From assembly GCA_964563395.1 (NCBI GenBank), contig CAZLWK010000014.1, positions 1 through 64,000 on the forward strand: 64,000 nt of DNA. Reading direction: 5' to 3'. Each line of letters begins with the position of its first letter. Within the stretch, counting starts at the first letter, position 1. Under the pieces are notes generated by a model that ran no database searches, was not told where the DNA came from, and saw nothing but the letters and a program-made list of their open reading frames with translations. Shown one piece after another: positions 33,239 to 42,700 of this stretch. A program made the translations under genes and the position numbers. The stretch comes from JBEVOS01 sp964563395 (GTDB lineage: Bacteria; Pseudomonadota; Alphaproteobacteria; Caulobacterales; Aquidulcibacteraceae).

Positions 33239-34066
33239 CTAATGCGAAACCAGGAGGGGCATGGGCGCCTTGCGCAGCATGGTCTTTGTGGCGCCGCCGA
33301 ACAGCGCCTCCTGGAGGCGCGGATGGCCATAGCCGCCCATCACCACCAGATCGGCGCCCGCCGCGAGCGCCGCGGAAAGCATGGCTTCGCCAGAATCTTC
33401 GCCCAACCCGTCAATGTTGCGCACCTCCACCGTGCAGCCATGGCGCGCGAGATGCGCGGCGATGTCCGCGCCCGGCAGCGCGCCGACGCCGGTGAGGCTC
33501 GGTTGCGCATCCACGGTGCCGACGATCACCAAATCGGCGCGCTTAAGGAACGGCATCGCATCGGCGAGCGCGCGCGCGGCGACGCGGCTTGCATTCCAGG
33601 CCACGAACACGCGCTTCAAGGCCGGCTTGGCGCGCCACGCGCGCGGCACGACCAGGATGGGCCGCGCCGAATCCATCAGCAGAGCTTCGAACACGTCGCC
33701 GACGATTTCAGGGCGATCGGCGCCGATCGACATCACCGCAAGATCCGCGTGGCGCGCCGCCATGGTCAACGCCTGCACCGCAAGGAGCGCGGGGCCCTCC
33801 ACCGTGCGCACCTCGACATTGCGATCCCAGCGGCGGGCGGCCAGCTGTGCGCGCAGCTTGCGCGTCTCGGCGCGAATGGAATCGGCGATTTCGCTCATCA
33901 CGAAGGTGGCGGACAGACCGTCCGTGACGACCGGAATGGGGAGCGGCGCCGTCAACGCCACCGCCACATGCGCGTTTTCGAATACGTCCAGCGTCTGCGT
34001 CGCCGCCAGCGCCGCTTCATCCGCCGCATCCCCAAAGACCGGGGCCAGAACATCCACGATTGCCAT
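33239..34066 (-). CDS. Universal stress protein (tandem UspA domains)
   Basis: The 275-residue protein carries two UspA-like alpha/beta domains. The second ends in LVVMGGYGHPRLQEALFGGATKTMLRKAPMP, which includes the nucleotide-binding GxxG-9x-G(T/S) type loop; the first has a degenerate version (EALLMDSARPILVVP). The start is an ATG behind a near-perfect AAGGAGG; a longer frame was rejected. It is divergent from fixL, with an FNR/FixK box midway, which fits Usp proteins induced under low oxygen. Confidence 0.85.
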   Translation of the reverse strand: MAIVDVLAPVFGDAADEAALAATQTLDVFENAHVAVALTAPLPIPVVTDGLSATFVMSEIADSIRAETRKLRAQLAARRWDRNVEVRTVEGPALLAVQALTMAARHADLAVMSIGADRPEIVGDVFEALLMDSARPILVVPRAWRAKPALKRVFVAWNASRVAARALADAMPFLKRADLVIVGTVDAQPSLTGVGALPGADIAAHLARHGCTVEVRNIDGLGEDSGEAMLSAALAAGADLVVMGGYGHPRLQEALFGGATKTMLRKAPMPLLVSH

Positions 34067-34115
34067 GAGACCGCCTCCTTTTCCCGCACGCTCGCCGCGC
34101 GCGCCGAATTGGGCA

Positions 34116-34129
34116 TTGACCTCACTCAA
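34116..34129. promoter_or_regulatory. FNR/FixK-like box between usp and fixL
   Basis: TTGACCTCACTCAA keeps the TTG(A)...TCAA arms with mismatches at two inner positions. It lies about 50 nt from both the usp and the fixL start codons and could serve either direction. Confidence 0.5.
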
Positions 34130-34175
34130 AGGGCGCGCGCTTGGAGCGCGCGGGCCTGCGCGCTAAGCCTAACCG

Positions 34176-35696
34176 ATGCCGACCGCGCCTGAAACGCTGG
34201 GAGACCGCCTCGCCGCCCTCTGGCGCCGCGCGGCCGAGGATCGGGGCCTCGCCTTCGCGCTGATCGCGGCGGCGACGGCCCTCGTCCTGGCGCTGCGTCT
34301 CGCCGGCTGGCGGGCCTTGGGCCTCGATCCGGGCATGCTGCTGTTCGTGCCGGTGGTGCTGGGTGGGGCGGCTCTGGCGGGCGCGGCGGGCGGGGGCCTC
34401 GCCACCTTGCTTTCCTTGGCCGCCGGCTTCTTGGCGGCGAGCCTGGAAGGGGCCATCGACGCCGCCAGCGTGCTCGGCGCGCTCATCTTCGCCCTCTTGG
34501 GCATGGGCGTTTCGGCCCTGGGCGAAGCGTTGCGGCGCATCAGCCTTGAGGCCGCGCACGCGAACGCCGACCTCCAGGCGCGCGAGGCGCATCTGCAATC
34601 GATCCTCGCCACCGTGCCCGATGCGATGATCGTGATCGACGAGAACGGGCTCATCCGCTTCTTTAGCGCCGCCGCCCAACGCATGTTCGCGTGCGCGGAG
34701 GAAGATGTCGTCGGCAAGAATGTCTCGATCCTGATGCCGCCGCCCTATCGCGAAGCGCATGACGGCTACATGCATCGCTATAAGCGCACGGGCGAGCGGC
34801 GCATTATCGGCATTGGCCGCATCGTCGTCGGCCAACGCTTTGACGGCGCCACGTTTCCAATGGAGCTCGCGGTCGGCGAAATGCAGACGGAGGATCAGCG
34901 CTTCTTCACAGGCTTCATTCGCGATCTGACGGAGCGACGCGAGACCGAAGCGCGCCTGCAGGAATTGCAGGCCGAGCTCGTGCATGTGTCGCGCCTCACC
35001 GCGCTTGGGGAAATGGCGTCCTCGCTGGCGCATGAACTCAATCAGCCGCTGTCGGCGATCTCCAATTATCTGAAAGGCTCCGCCCGATTGCTGTCCGAGC
35101 CCGACACGGACAAGGCGCGAATCGCCGAGGCGATCGAAAAGGCGGCCGCGCAGGCGCTGCGCGCGGGCGACATCATCCACCGCCTGCGCCGCTTCGTGGC
35201 GCGCGGCGACAGCGAAATGCGCGCCGAAAGCCTCGCCAAACTCGTTGAGGAAGCGAGCGCGCTGGCGGCGGTGGGGCTTAAGGCCGAGCCGGTGACGTTC
35301 CGCTTCGCGCTCGACCCATCCGCGGATTGGGTGATCGCCGACAGGGTTCAAGTGCAGCAGGTTCTGCTCAATCTGATGCGCAACGCCATCGACGCCATGC
35401 ATGGCCAGCCGAAGCGCGAGATCGTCGTCCGCTCCAAGCCCATGGAGGGCGAGATGGTGGAGATATCGGTCGCCGATACGGGCCCCGGGATCACGCCCGA
35501 AGCGGGCGAAAATCTGTTCAAGCCGTTCGTCACCACGAAAGCCACGGGCATGGGCGTGGGCCTTTCCATCTCGCGCACCATCATCGAAAGCCATGGCGGG
35601 CGCATCTGGGCCGACCTTGCGCGCGACGAGAGCGGGGCGGCCTTCCATTTCACGCTCAAGCGTTACATTCCGGTCGAGGCGGGCGATGGCGGGTGA
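34176..35696 (+). CDS. fixL: Oxygen sensor histidine kinase FixL
   Basis: This 506-residue kinase has four N-terminal membrane helices (about residues 25-115) and a PAS domain (135-255). The PAS carries the FixL heme signature: His195 in EAHDGYMHRY would be the proximal ligand and Arg215 in IIGIGR the distal arginine that responds to O2 release. HisKA follows with His286 in SLAHELNQPLSAI, then HATPase_c (LNLMRNAIDAM, GMGVGLSISRTI). Without oxygen FixL phosphorylates FixJ. The gene overlaps fixJ by 11 nt. FixL proteins differ in membrane anchoring; this is the membrane-bound kind. Confidence 0.92.
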   Translation: MPTAPETLGDRLAALWRRAAEDRGLAFALIAAATALVLALRLAGWRALGLDPGMLLFVPVVLGGAALAGAAGGGLATLLSLAAGFLAASLEGAIDAASVLGALIFALLGMGVSALGEALRRISLEAAHANADLQAREAHLQSILATVPDAMIVIDENGLIRFFSAAAQRMFACAEEDVVGKNVSILMPPPYREAHDGYMHRYKRTGERRIIGIGRIVVGQRFDGATFPMELAVGEMQTEDQRFFTGFIRDLTERRETEARLQELQAELVHVSRLTALGEMASSLAHELNQPLSAISNYLKGSARLLSEPDTDKARIAEAIEKAAAQALRAGDIIHRLRRFVARGDSEMRAESLAKLVEEASALAAVGLKAEPVTFRFALDPSADWVIADRVQVQQVLLNLMRNAIDAMHGQPKREIVVRSKPMEGEMVEISVADTGPGITPEAGENLFKPFVTTKATGMGVGLSISRTIIESHGGRIWADLARDESGAAFHFTLKRYIPVEAGDGG

Positions 35697-36303
35697 TCCC
35701 ATTTTCTACGTGATCGACGACGACGAAGCCGCGCGCGACGCCTTGAGCTTCCTGCTCGGCGCGGCGCGGCGGCGCGTGCGCGCCTTCGCGGGCGCCGACG
35801 AATTTCTCGCCGCGCTCGACGGCCTGGAACCGGGCTGCGTGATCACTGATGTGCGCATGCCGGGCATGTCCGGCATGGAATTGCTTCAGCACTTGAAGGC
35901 GCGGGCCAAGTCCGGCTTTCCCGTCATCGTCATCACCGGCCATGGCGATGTGGCGCTCGCGGTGGAGGCGATGAAGGCCGGCGCGGCGGACTTTCTTGAA
36001 AAGCCTTATGACGACGAGCGTCTGCTCGCCGCCGCCGCCGCCGCGATCGCGGCGCAAAACTCGGCGCGGGCGCGCGACGCCGAACGCGACGAAGCGCGCC
36101 GGCTGATCGCCACCTTGTCGGGCCGCGAACGCGAAGTGCTGGATGGGCTCGTCGCGGGCCAAGCCAACAAGGTGATCGCGCTCGATCTCGGCATCAGTCC
36201 ACGCACGGTGGAAATCTACCGCGCCAATGTGATGACCAAGCTCAACGCCGATTCCCTCTCCGATCTCGTGCGCACGGCGATGCTGGCGCTCGATCGCGGC
36301 TGA
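35686..36303 (+). CDS. fixJ: Two-component response regulator FixJ
   Basis: This 205-residue regulator has a receiver domain (acidic Asp11-13, acceptor Asp55 in CVITDVRMPG, Thr84 in VITGHGD, Lys106 in FLEKPY). A LuxR-type HTH (LSGREREVLDGLVAGQANKV, then ISPRTVEIYRANVMTKL) follows. FixJ, phosphorylated by FixL at low O2, activates fixK. The start is the ATG inside the fixL end, giving the normal MAGDPIFYVIDDD beginning. Confidence 0.93.
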   Translation: MAGDPIFYVIDDDEAARDALSFLLGAARRRVRAFAGADEFLAALDGLEPGCVITDVRMPGMSGMELLQHLKARAKSGFPVIVITGHGDVALAVEAMKAGAADFLEKPYDDERLLAAAAAAIAAQNSARARDAERDEARRLIATLSGREREVLDGLVAGQANKVIALDLGISPRTVEIYRANVMTKLNADSLSDLVRTAMLALDRG

Positions 36304-36305
36304 AA

Positions 36306-36319
36306 TTGTCGCAAGTCAA
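36306..36319. promoter_or_regulatory. Weak FNR/FixK-like box before the FixT-like gene
   Basis: TTGTCGCAAGTCAA has symmetric TTG and CAA ends with two inner departures from the consensus. It sits 3 nt after the fixJ stop, and its centre is only 40 nt from the next ATG, which would leave almost no leader in a class II arrangement. Confidence 0.35.
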
Positions 36320-36352
36320 TGCGCGCGCCTGAACGATGCGGAGGATGGCCCC

Positions 36353-36745
36353 ATGGGCCAGTCCGCGACAGCGCCGATGATCTGCGTCGTCGATGACGAT
36401 GAAGCCGTTCTAAATTCTCTTAATTTTTGGCTGGAGCTGGAAGGCTTTCGCGTGCGCGCTTTTCGCAGCGCGTCGGAAATTTTCGCGCTCGACCCGCTCG
36501 CCTGCGATTGCCTGGTGATCGATTATCGGATGGAGCCGGACGGCTTGCAGCTGATCGCCGCGCTGAAGGCGCGCGGGGTGAAGGCGCCGGCGATTTTGAT
36601 CACCACCAACCCCACCGTGCCGCTGAAGCTCCAGGCGCTGAAGGCCGGCGTGCCGATCGTGGAAAAGCCGCTGCTGAAAAACGAATTGCTCGACACGATC
36701 AAGTTATCGATCGCGCCAAGCCAAGGCAGCAGTGGAGGATTTTAG
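36353..36745 (+). CDS. Single-domain response regulator, FixT-like candidate
   Basis: This 130-residue receiver has no output domain: Asp14-16 in CVVDDDEAV, acceptor Asp57 in LVIDYRM, Thr in ILITTNP and Lys in VEKPL. It lies 49 nt after fixJ. Three cysteines (11, 51 and 53, the last two as a Cys-x-Cys next to the acceptor site) recall FixT of Caulobacter, an Fe-S-binding receiver that inhibits FixL. The position, domain and cysteines fit a feedback inhibitor, but the number and spacing of cysteines have not been compared with FixT. Its TAG overlaps the stop of convergent fixK. Confidence 0.72.
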   Translation: MGQSATAPMICVVDDDEAVLNSLNFWLELEGFRVRAFRSASEIFALDPLACDCLVIDYRMEPDGLQLIAALKARGVKAPAILITTNPTVPLKLQALKAGVPIVEKPLLKNELLDTIKLSIAPSQGSSGGF

Positions 36746-37416
36746 GCGTCGATACGGATGGCGTGCAGCTTATCGCGCAGGATGACGCGACGGGCCGTGG
36801 GCAGGCGGATCGCGCCTTGGCGCTCCAGATGCGTGAGCGTGCGCGACACCGTCTCAATGGTGAGGCCGAGATAATCCGCGATATCGCTGCGTGACATGGG
36901 CAGGGCGATATCGTCCTCATGGCCTGTGCGCGCGGCGATTTCGATGAGGAAGGCGATGACGCGCTGCATCGCGGACATGCGGCCCAGGAGCAGCATGTGC
37001 TCGTTGACATGTTCAAGATCGCGCGCGGCGAGGCGCCAGAGCGTGCAAGCCACGCGCGGGTCTTCCTCGGCGCGTTCCTCGACGCTCGCGCGGCGCACCA
37101 TGGCGATCTGCGTATCGGTGATCGCTTCGGCGCAAAATCTGCGGCGCGCGCCCGGCTCGACGCCGAAGATTTCGCCCGGCAGATAGAAGGCGCTGATATG
37201 GCGCCGTCCATCAGGAAGAATGCGGATAAGACGCACCGCCCCGCTGATGACGCGATAGATGAATTTGTTCGCCTCTTCGGCGGCGTAGATTTCCTCATTG
37301 CGCGCGAACGGCGCCACCACGGCGGGCACGGCGATGTCCGCCGCGAAATCCGCTCCCGGTCCGGTTTTGCGCGCCGTGTGCGCGGGCGTGAAATGATCAA
37401 GACCCAGAACCGACAT
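36742..37416 (-). CDS. fixK: Crp/Fnr-type regulator FixK
   Basis: This 224-residue regulator has a cNMP-binding-like barrel (about residues 25-120), a dimer helix and a winged HTH with the recognition helix LGLTIETVSRTLTHL. The Glu-xx-Ser-Arg pattern matches FNR/FixK proteins that read TTGAT-N4-ATCAA. The FNR cysteine cluster at the N-terminus is missing, so oxygen input should come through FixLJ. Placement beside fixLJ and downstream of cco genes with such boxes supports fixK. The RBS is GGAGGAGG. It converges on the FixT-like gene. Confidence 0.88.
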   Translation of the reverse strand: MSVLGLDHFTPAHTARKTGPGADFAADIAVPAVVAPFARNEEIYAAEEANKFIYRVISGAVRLIRILPDGRRHISAFYLPGEIFGVEPGARRRFCAEAITDTQIAMVRRASVEERAEEDPRVACTLWRLAARDLEHVNEHMLLLGRMSAMQRVIAFLIEIAARTGHEDDIALPMSRSDIADYLGLTIETVSRTLTHLERQGAIRLPTARRVILRDKLHAIRIDA

Positions 37417-37463
37417 CGCCGCCTCCTCCGATACGCCCTTATGGGTAAGCGCCGGCGCGGCGG

Positions 37464-37492
37464 CCCGAAATTCGGGTCGATCCCCTAAGGGG
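37464..37492. promoter_or_regulatory. Two adjacent palindromes upstream of fixK
   Basis: CCCGAA-A-TTCGGG is followed 5 nt later by CCCCTAAGGGG, 50-75 nt before the fixK ATG. They are candidates for a regulator site in the fixK promoter; they do not match a FixJ consensus that can be recalled with certainty. Confidence 0.35.
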
Positions 37493-37530
37493 TTTTACGG
37501 AGGCGGCGGGTGGCGGCGCAACTTGCATTT

Positions 37531-37545
37531 GTTCTTATTTTGTTC
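37531..37545. promoter_or_regulatory. LexA (SOS) box
   Basis: GTTC, 7 nt (TTATTTT) and GTTC match the alphaproteobacterial LexA consensus exactly. It ends 12 nt before the imuA GTG, so LexA binding would block transcription of the mutagenesis cassette until DNA damage. Confidence 0.9.
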
Positions 37546-37557
37546 TAGTTCATTCCG

Positions 37558-38298
37558 GTGTCGAACCTTCCGCCCGCTCTGGCCGCCCTCGGCCCTGGCC
37601 TGTCCCGGCCCGCGCCCGCCCATGAGGCGGAGCGGGGCTTTGCCGCGCTCGCCAGGCGCGCGGGCGCGGCGCCTTTGACGGAGATCGCCCCCGCCGCAAG
37701 CGGGGACGATCTGGCCGCTTTCGGCTTCGCTTTGGCCTGGGCGCGCGCGGCGGCGGAGGGCCTCATCCTTCTCGCCATGCCCGAGGCGCTGGAGCACGAG
37801 ATCGGCGCCCCGTTCAGCGCGGGCGTATCCCAATTCGGCCTGCCGCTTGATCGGCTGATCCTTGCGCCCACGCGTTCGCAGGCGGATGCGCTGTGGGCGT
37901 GCGAGCAAGCGCTGAGCGTGCGCGGCGCTTATGCGCTGTGCGTCGTGGCGCCGGCGCGCAAAGGCTTGAGCCTGACCGCCACGCGCCGCCTCTTGCTGCG
38001 CGCGGAAGAGAACGGCGCGCGTTGTCTCCTACTGCGTTATGACGGCGCCGAGGCCAGCGCCGCCTGGACGCGCTGGCGCATCGCGCATGGGCCGAGCCAG
38101 GCGCCCGCGCGCGAACTCGGCCGGCCCGCTTTTTCCGTCTCGCTCGTGCGCAGCCGGTTTGGCCCATCGGGCCTCTCCTGGCGCGTGGAATGGAACGCTC
38201 ATGAATCCGGCTTCCTCGCCGACGCACCCGGCGCGCTGGATGGCGCTGCGCCTGCCGCGCCTGTCCACCGAGCGCTGGGCGCGTCTTACGCCGCCTGA
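37558..38298 (+). CDS. imuA: SOS mutagenesis protein ImuA
   Basis: This 246-residue protein resembles ImuA, a RecA/SulA-related accessory factor of the ImuA-ImuB-DnaE2 translesion machinery. Recognisable parts are ERGFAALARRAGAAPLTEIA, AAFGFALAWARAAAEGLILLA, FGLPLDRLILAPTRSQADAL and ALWACEQALSVRG. The start is GTG directly after the LexA box; little leader remains. Its 3' end overlaps imuB by about 98 nt in another frame, a longer overlap than usual, and an in-frame imuB start 39 nt later is possible. Confidence 0.85.
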   Translation: MSNLPPALAALGPGLSRPAPAHEAERGFAALARRAGAAPLTEIAPAASGDDLAAFGFALAWARAAAEGLILLAMPEALEHEIGAPFSAGVSQFGLPLDRLILAPTRSQADALWACEQALSVRGAYALCVVAPARKGLSLTATRRLLLRAEENGARCLLLRYDGAEASAAWTRWRIAHGPSQAPARELGRPAFSVSLVRSRFGPSGLSWRVEWNAHESGFLADAPGALDGAAPAAPVHRALGASYAA

Positions 38299-39751
38299 AC
38301 CCGGCCGCCCTCGCGCCTTGTTCGCCAAGAACGGCGGCGCCTACACGCTCGCCCATGTCGACGCGGCCGCGGAAGACGCCGGTTTGCGCGTCGGAATCAG
38401 CCTTGCGGATGCGCGCGCGATCGCGCCGCGCCTGCAAGCCGAAGACCATGCGCCGGACGCAGATGCGCGCGCCCTCGATCGCATCGCCGCTTGGTGCGAG
38501 CGCATCACGCCGTTCGTGGCGCTCGATCCGCCGGACGCGCTGGCGCTCGACATCGGCGGCTGCGCGCACCTGTTCGGCGGCGAGGCCGCGCTCATGGCCA
38601 GCGTGCGCGCGGCCTGCGCCGCCCAGGGCCTGACCGCGCGGATCGCCATCGCGCCCAATCCGGACGCAGCCTGGGCGCTGGCTGTGCATAGGGCGGGCGC
38701 GATCGTGGAGGCGCACGAACTCCACGCGGCGCTCGCGCCCTTGCCGGTGGAGGCGCTGCGCCTTGCGCCGGAAGCGGCCGCGCTTTTGAAGCGGCTCGGC
38801 CTTAAAACCATCGGTCAGATCATGGATGCGCCGCGCGCGCCCTTCGCCGCGCGCGCGGGCCAGAGCGCGCTGCGCAGACTCGATCTGGCGTTGGGCCGCG
38901 CCGCGCCCGTGCGCACGCCGCGCCGCCCGCCTCCGCCGATCTATAAGCTACGCCGACTGGCCGAACCGATCGTCACGCTGGATGCAGTGTTGACCGTGAC
39001 GCAGGCGCTGTGCGCGGATCTGTGCGCGGCCTTGAAGGAACGCGGGCTCGGCGCGCGGCGCGTGCGGCTCTTGCTGTTCGGCGTCGATGCGCGCACGCGG
39101 CGCATCGATCTTGGCCTCTCCCGTCCGGAAATCAGCGCGCGGGCCCTGCTGGCCTTGCTGCGCGAACGCCTCGCCGCCGCGGCCGAACATTTCGACGCCG
39201 CTTTCGGCTTTGAGATTCTGCGCCTCGACGCCTGCGAAACGGCGCCGCTGGAGGCGCATGGCGCGCCGCTGACGCCGGAGCGCGGCCATGATCCGATCGC
39301 GGAGGCGCGCCTTCTCGATACGCTGACCGCGCGCCTCGGCGCGGACGCGGCGAAAAAACTGGCGGTCGGGCGAACGCATCGCCCCGAAGGCGCGGCGCTC
39401 CAGCGCAGCGCCGGCAAGGCGGACGCGCCGACGAACGCCGCGCCCGCGCCGCATGATGGATTGATGCGTCGGCCTTTGACCTTGTTCGCGCGCCCTCAGC
39501 CGATCGAAGCGATCGCCAGCGTGCCCGACGGTCCGCCCTTGCGCTTCCGCTGGCGGCGCGTGCTGCGCGAAGTGGCGCGCGCGGAAGGGCCCGAGCGACT
39601 GGAGGGCGATTGGCTGCGCACGCCCGAAGCGCGCGTGCGCGATTATTATCGCGTCGAGGATGCGCATGGGCGGCGTTATTGGCTGTTCCGCGAAGGTCAT
39701 TATTCGGACGCAGCGCCGCCGCGCTGGATGCTGCACGGCCTCTTCGCATGA
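38201..39751 (+). CDS. imuB: Y-family polymerase-like protein ImuB
   Basis: This 516-residue protein has the DinB/UmuC-like fold (ALRLPRLSTERWARL, then GISLADARAIAPRL, ALDIGGCAHLFGGEAAL and IGQIMDAPRAPFAARAG) but appears to lack the metal-binding acidic residues of active polymerases, as is known for ImuB. It acts as the hub that binds the beta clamp, ImuA and DnaE2. The C-terminal region ends in RVRDYYRVEDAHGRRYWLFR. The start is the ATG in the imuA end (MNPASSPTH); an alternative is the ATG 13 codons later (MALRLPRL). It overlaps dnaE2 by 4 nt. Confidence 0.88.
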   Translation: MNPASSPTHPARWMALRLPRLSTERWARLTPPEPGRPRALFAKNGGAYTLAHVDAAAEDAGLRVGISLADARAIAPRLQAEDHAPDADARALDRIAAWCERITPFVALDPPDALALDIGGCAHLFGGEAALMASVRAACAAQGLTARIAIAPNPDAAWALAVHRAGAIVEAHELHAALAPLPVEALRLAPEAAALLKRLGLKTIGQIMDAPRAPFAARAGQSALRRLDLALGRAAPVRTPRRPPPPIYKLRRLAEPIVTLDAVLTVTQALCADLCAALKERGLGARRVRLLLFGVDARTRRIDLGLSRPEISARALLALLRERLAAAAEHFDAAFGFEILRLDACETAPLEAHGAPLTPERGHDPIAEARLLDTLTARLGADAAKKLAVGRTHRPEGAALQRSAGKADAPTNAAPAPHDGLMRRPLTLFARPQPIEAIASVPDGPPLRFRWRRVLREVARAEGPERLEGDWLRTPEARVRDYYRVEDAHGRRYWLFREGHYSDAAPPRWMLHGLFA

Positions 39752-42700
39752 GCGGCTTCGCAGAATTGTGCGCGGCGACGAATTTTTCGTTCCTGCGCGG
39801 CGCCTCCCACCCGGAGGAGATGGCGGCGCATGCGCGCGATCTCGGTTTGGCCGGGCTTGGCGTGGCGGATCGCAACACACTCGCGGGCGTGGTGCGTGCG
39901 CACGCGGCGGCGAAGGAATATGGTGTGCGCCTCGCCGTGGGGGCGCGGCTTTGCTTTCTCGACGGAACGCCCGACATTTTCGCCTATCCCTCGGACCGCG
40001 CCGCCTATGGGCGGCTCACGCGGCTCCTAACGCTCGGATCGCGCCGCGCGCCGAAAGGCGAATGCCATTTGCGCCTGGACGATCTCCTGGCGCACAGCGA
40101 AGGCGTGCAGCTCATCGTCGCGCCCGCGCCGCATGCAGGGGCGGCGCCGGATGAAAAACTGCCCGCCTGCTTGACTGCCTTGCGCGCACGCACTGGCCGC
40201 GTCTGGCTGGCCGCGCGCTGCGCGTTCGACGGCGAGGACAAGCGCCGCCTGCGTCTCCTTGCGGCGCTCGCGCAGGAAACCGGCGCACGTCTCATCGCCA
40301 CGACCGAACCGCTCATCCATGCGCCGGAGCGCAGGCCGCTGCTCGACGTCGTCACCTGCATCCGGGAAAAAACCACGCTTGACGAGGCGGGCCGTCTCCT
40401 CGCCGCCAATGCCGAACGCTGCTTGAAGCCGGCGGCGGAAATGGCGCGCCTGTTCGCGGATGCGCCGGAAGCGGTCGCCGAAACGATCCGCTTCCTGGAG
40501 GGCGCGCGCTTTTCCCTGGACGAACTCAGCTATCAATATCCGGACGAAGCTGTCGCCGGATATGAAGATCCGCAGGCCGCGCTGGAGGCGATGACATGGG
40601 CGGGCGCGGCGGGCCGCTATCCCGACGGCGTGCCGCAGAAAGTGCGCGAGACGCTGACGCGTGAATTGCAGATCGTGCGCGATCTCAAATACGCGCCCTA
40701 TTTTCTCACCATCGCCGACATCGTGCGCTTCGCGCGCCATGAGCGCGGCATTCTCTGCCAGGGACGCGGCTCGGCGGCCAATTCCGCCATCTGTTATTGC
40801 CTTGGGATCACCTCGGTCGATCCGGCCGCCTCTTCGCTGCTGTTCGACCGCTTCATTTCCGCCGAGCGCAACGAGCCGCCCGACATCGATGTCGATTTCG
40901 AGCATGAAAGGCGCGAGGAGGTCATTCAATATGTGTATGAGAAATATGGCCGCCACCGCGCCGCGCTGACGGCGGTGCTGATCTGCTATCGCGGGCGCAG
41001 CGCGATCCGCGACGTGTGCAAGGCGTTCGGCTATTCGGAGGATCGCATCGCCGCGCTCTCCAAGACGCAACAATGGTGGTCCAAGGCGGTGAGCGATGAG
41101 GATTTGGCCCTGCTCGGGCTCGATCCAAGCGATGGGCGCTTGCGCGCCTGCCTTGCGCGCATCGGGGAATTGCGCGGCTTTCCCCGGCATTTGTCGCAGC
41201 ACGTGGGCGGCTTCGTGATCACGCGCGATCGGCTGGACGATATCTGCCCGATTCAGAACGCCGCCATGGAGGACCGCACCGTCATCGAATGGAATAAGGA
41301 CGATCTCGACGAATTGCGCATCCTGAAAGTGGACCTCCTGGGCCTTGGCATGCTGAGCTGCCTGCGCAAGGCCTTCGCCATGATCGAGCAATCCTATCCC
41401 GATTGGCGCGAAGGGGGCGGCGCGCTCGACCTCGATACGCTCCCTAAGGAAGACCCATCCGTTTATCGCATGCTGCAGCGCGCCGATTCAGTGGGCGTGT
41501 TCCAGGTGGAGAGCCGCGCGCAAATGTCGATGCTGCCGCGTCTCAAGCCGGCGCGCTTTTACGATCTGGTGATCGAAACGGCGATCGTGCGCCCTGGCCC
41601 CATTCAGGGCGGCATGGTGCATCCCTATCTGCGCCGACGCCAGGGTCTGGAGAAGGTGACGTATCCGTCCAAGGCGCTCGAAGCCGTGCTGGAGCGCACC
41701 TTGGGCGTGCCGCTGTTTCAAGAACAGGCGATGCAGATCGCCATCGTGGCGGCGGGCTTTTCTCCGCCGCAGGCCGATAAGCTGCGCCGCGCCATGGCCA
41801 CGTTCCGCCGCGTGGGCACGATCGGCCAGCTGAAGGAGAAATTCATCAAGGGCATGATCACCAACGGCTACCGCGCCGAATTCGCCGAAGCGAGCTTCCG
41901 CCAGATCGAGGGCTTCGGCGAATATGGCTTTCCCGAAAGCCACGCGGCCAGCTTCGCGCTTCTGGTCTACGCCTCGTCCTGGGTGAAATGCCATTATCCG
42001 GACGTGTTCGCCGCCGCGCTCTTGAACGCCCAGCCCATGGGCTTTTACGCGCCCGCGCAGATCGTGCGCGACGCGGAGGAGCATGGCGTCGACATGCGCG
42101 CGCCGGACGTGAATTTTTCCGATTGGGACAATGCGCTCGAAGCCGGGCAGGCACGTGCGCCGCATCCGCGCCATGGCGACATGAAAGACGATCTGCGCAC
42201 GCGCCATGCCGTGCGGCTCGGCTTTCGCCAGATCGCCAGCCTTGAAGAGATGGAGCTGCGCCGGCTCGTCGCGGCGCGCGGGCGGGGTTACGATTCGGTG
42301 CGCGATGTCTGGCTGCGCGGCGGCTTAAGCCCGGCCGCGATCGAGAAATTGGCGGACGCCGACGCGTTCCGCTCGCTCGGGCTTGACCGACGCGACGCGC
42401 TCTGGGCCGCGCGCGGCCTCAACCGCGTGGGCGGGCAAGAGGATTTGCCGCTGTTCGCGCGCACGCAAGACCCCAAGCAGGAAGCCGATTATCCGCTTCC
42501 GTCTATGCCGCTCAGCGAGCATGTGGTGGAGGATTATCGCACGCTTGGCCTTTCGCTGAAGACACATCCGGCCGCGCTGCTGCGCCCGCTTCTGGCCGCG
42601 CGCAAGGCGCGCCCGTCCGAGGATTTGGCGCGCCTTGCCAATGGCGCGCGCGTGCGCGTGGCGGGGCTTGTGCTGGTGCGCCAGCGGCCAGGCACGGCGT

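Noticed and set aside
34122..35702. 526-codon minus-strand frame opposite fixL
   Set aside because: It lies fully within fixL, which has a heme PAS and kinase motifs.
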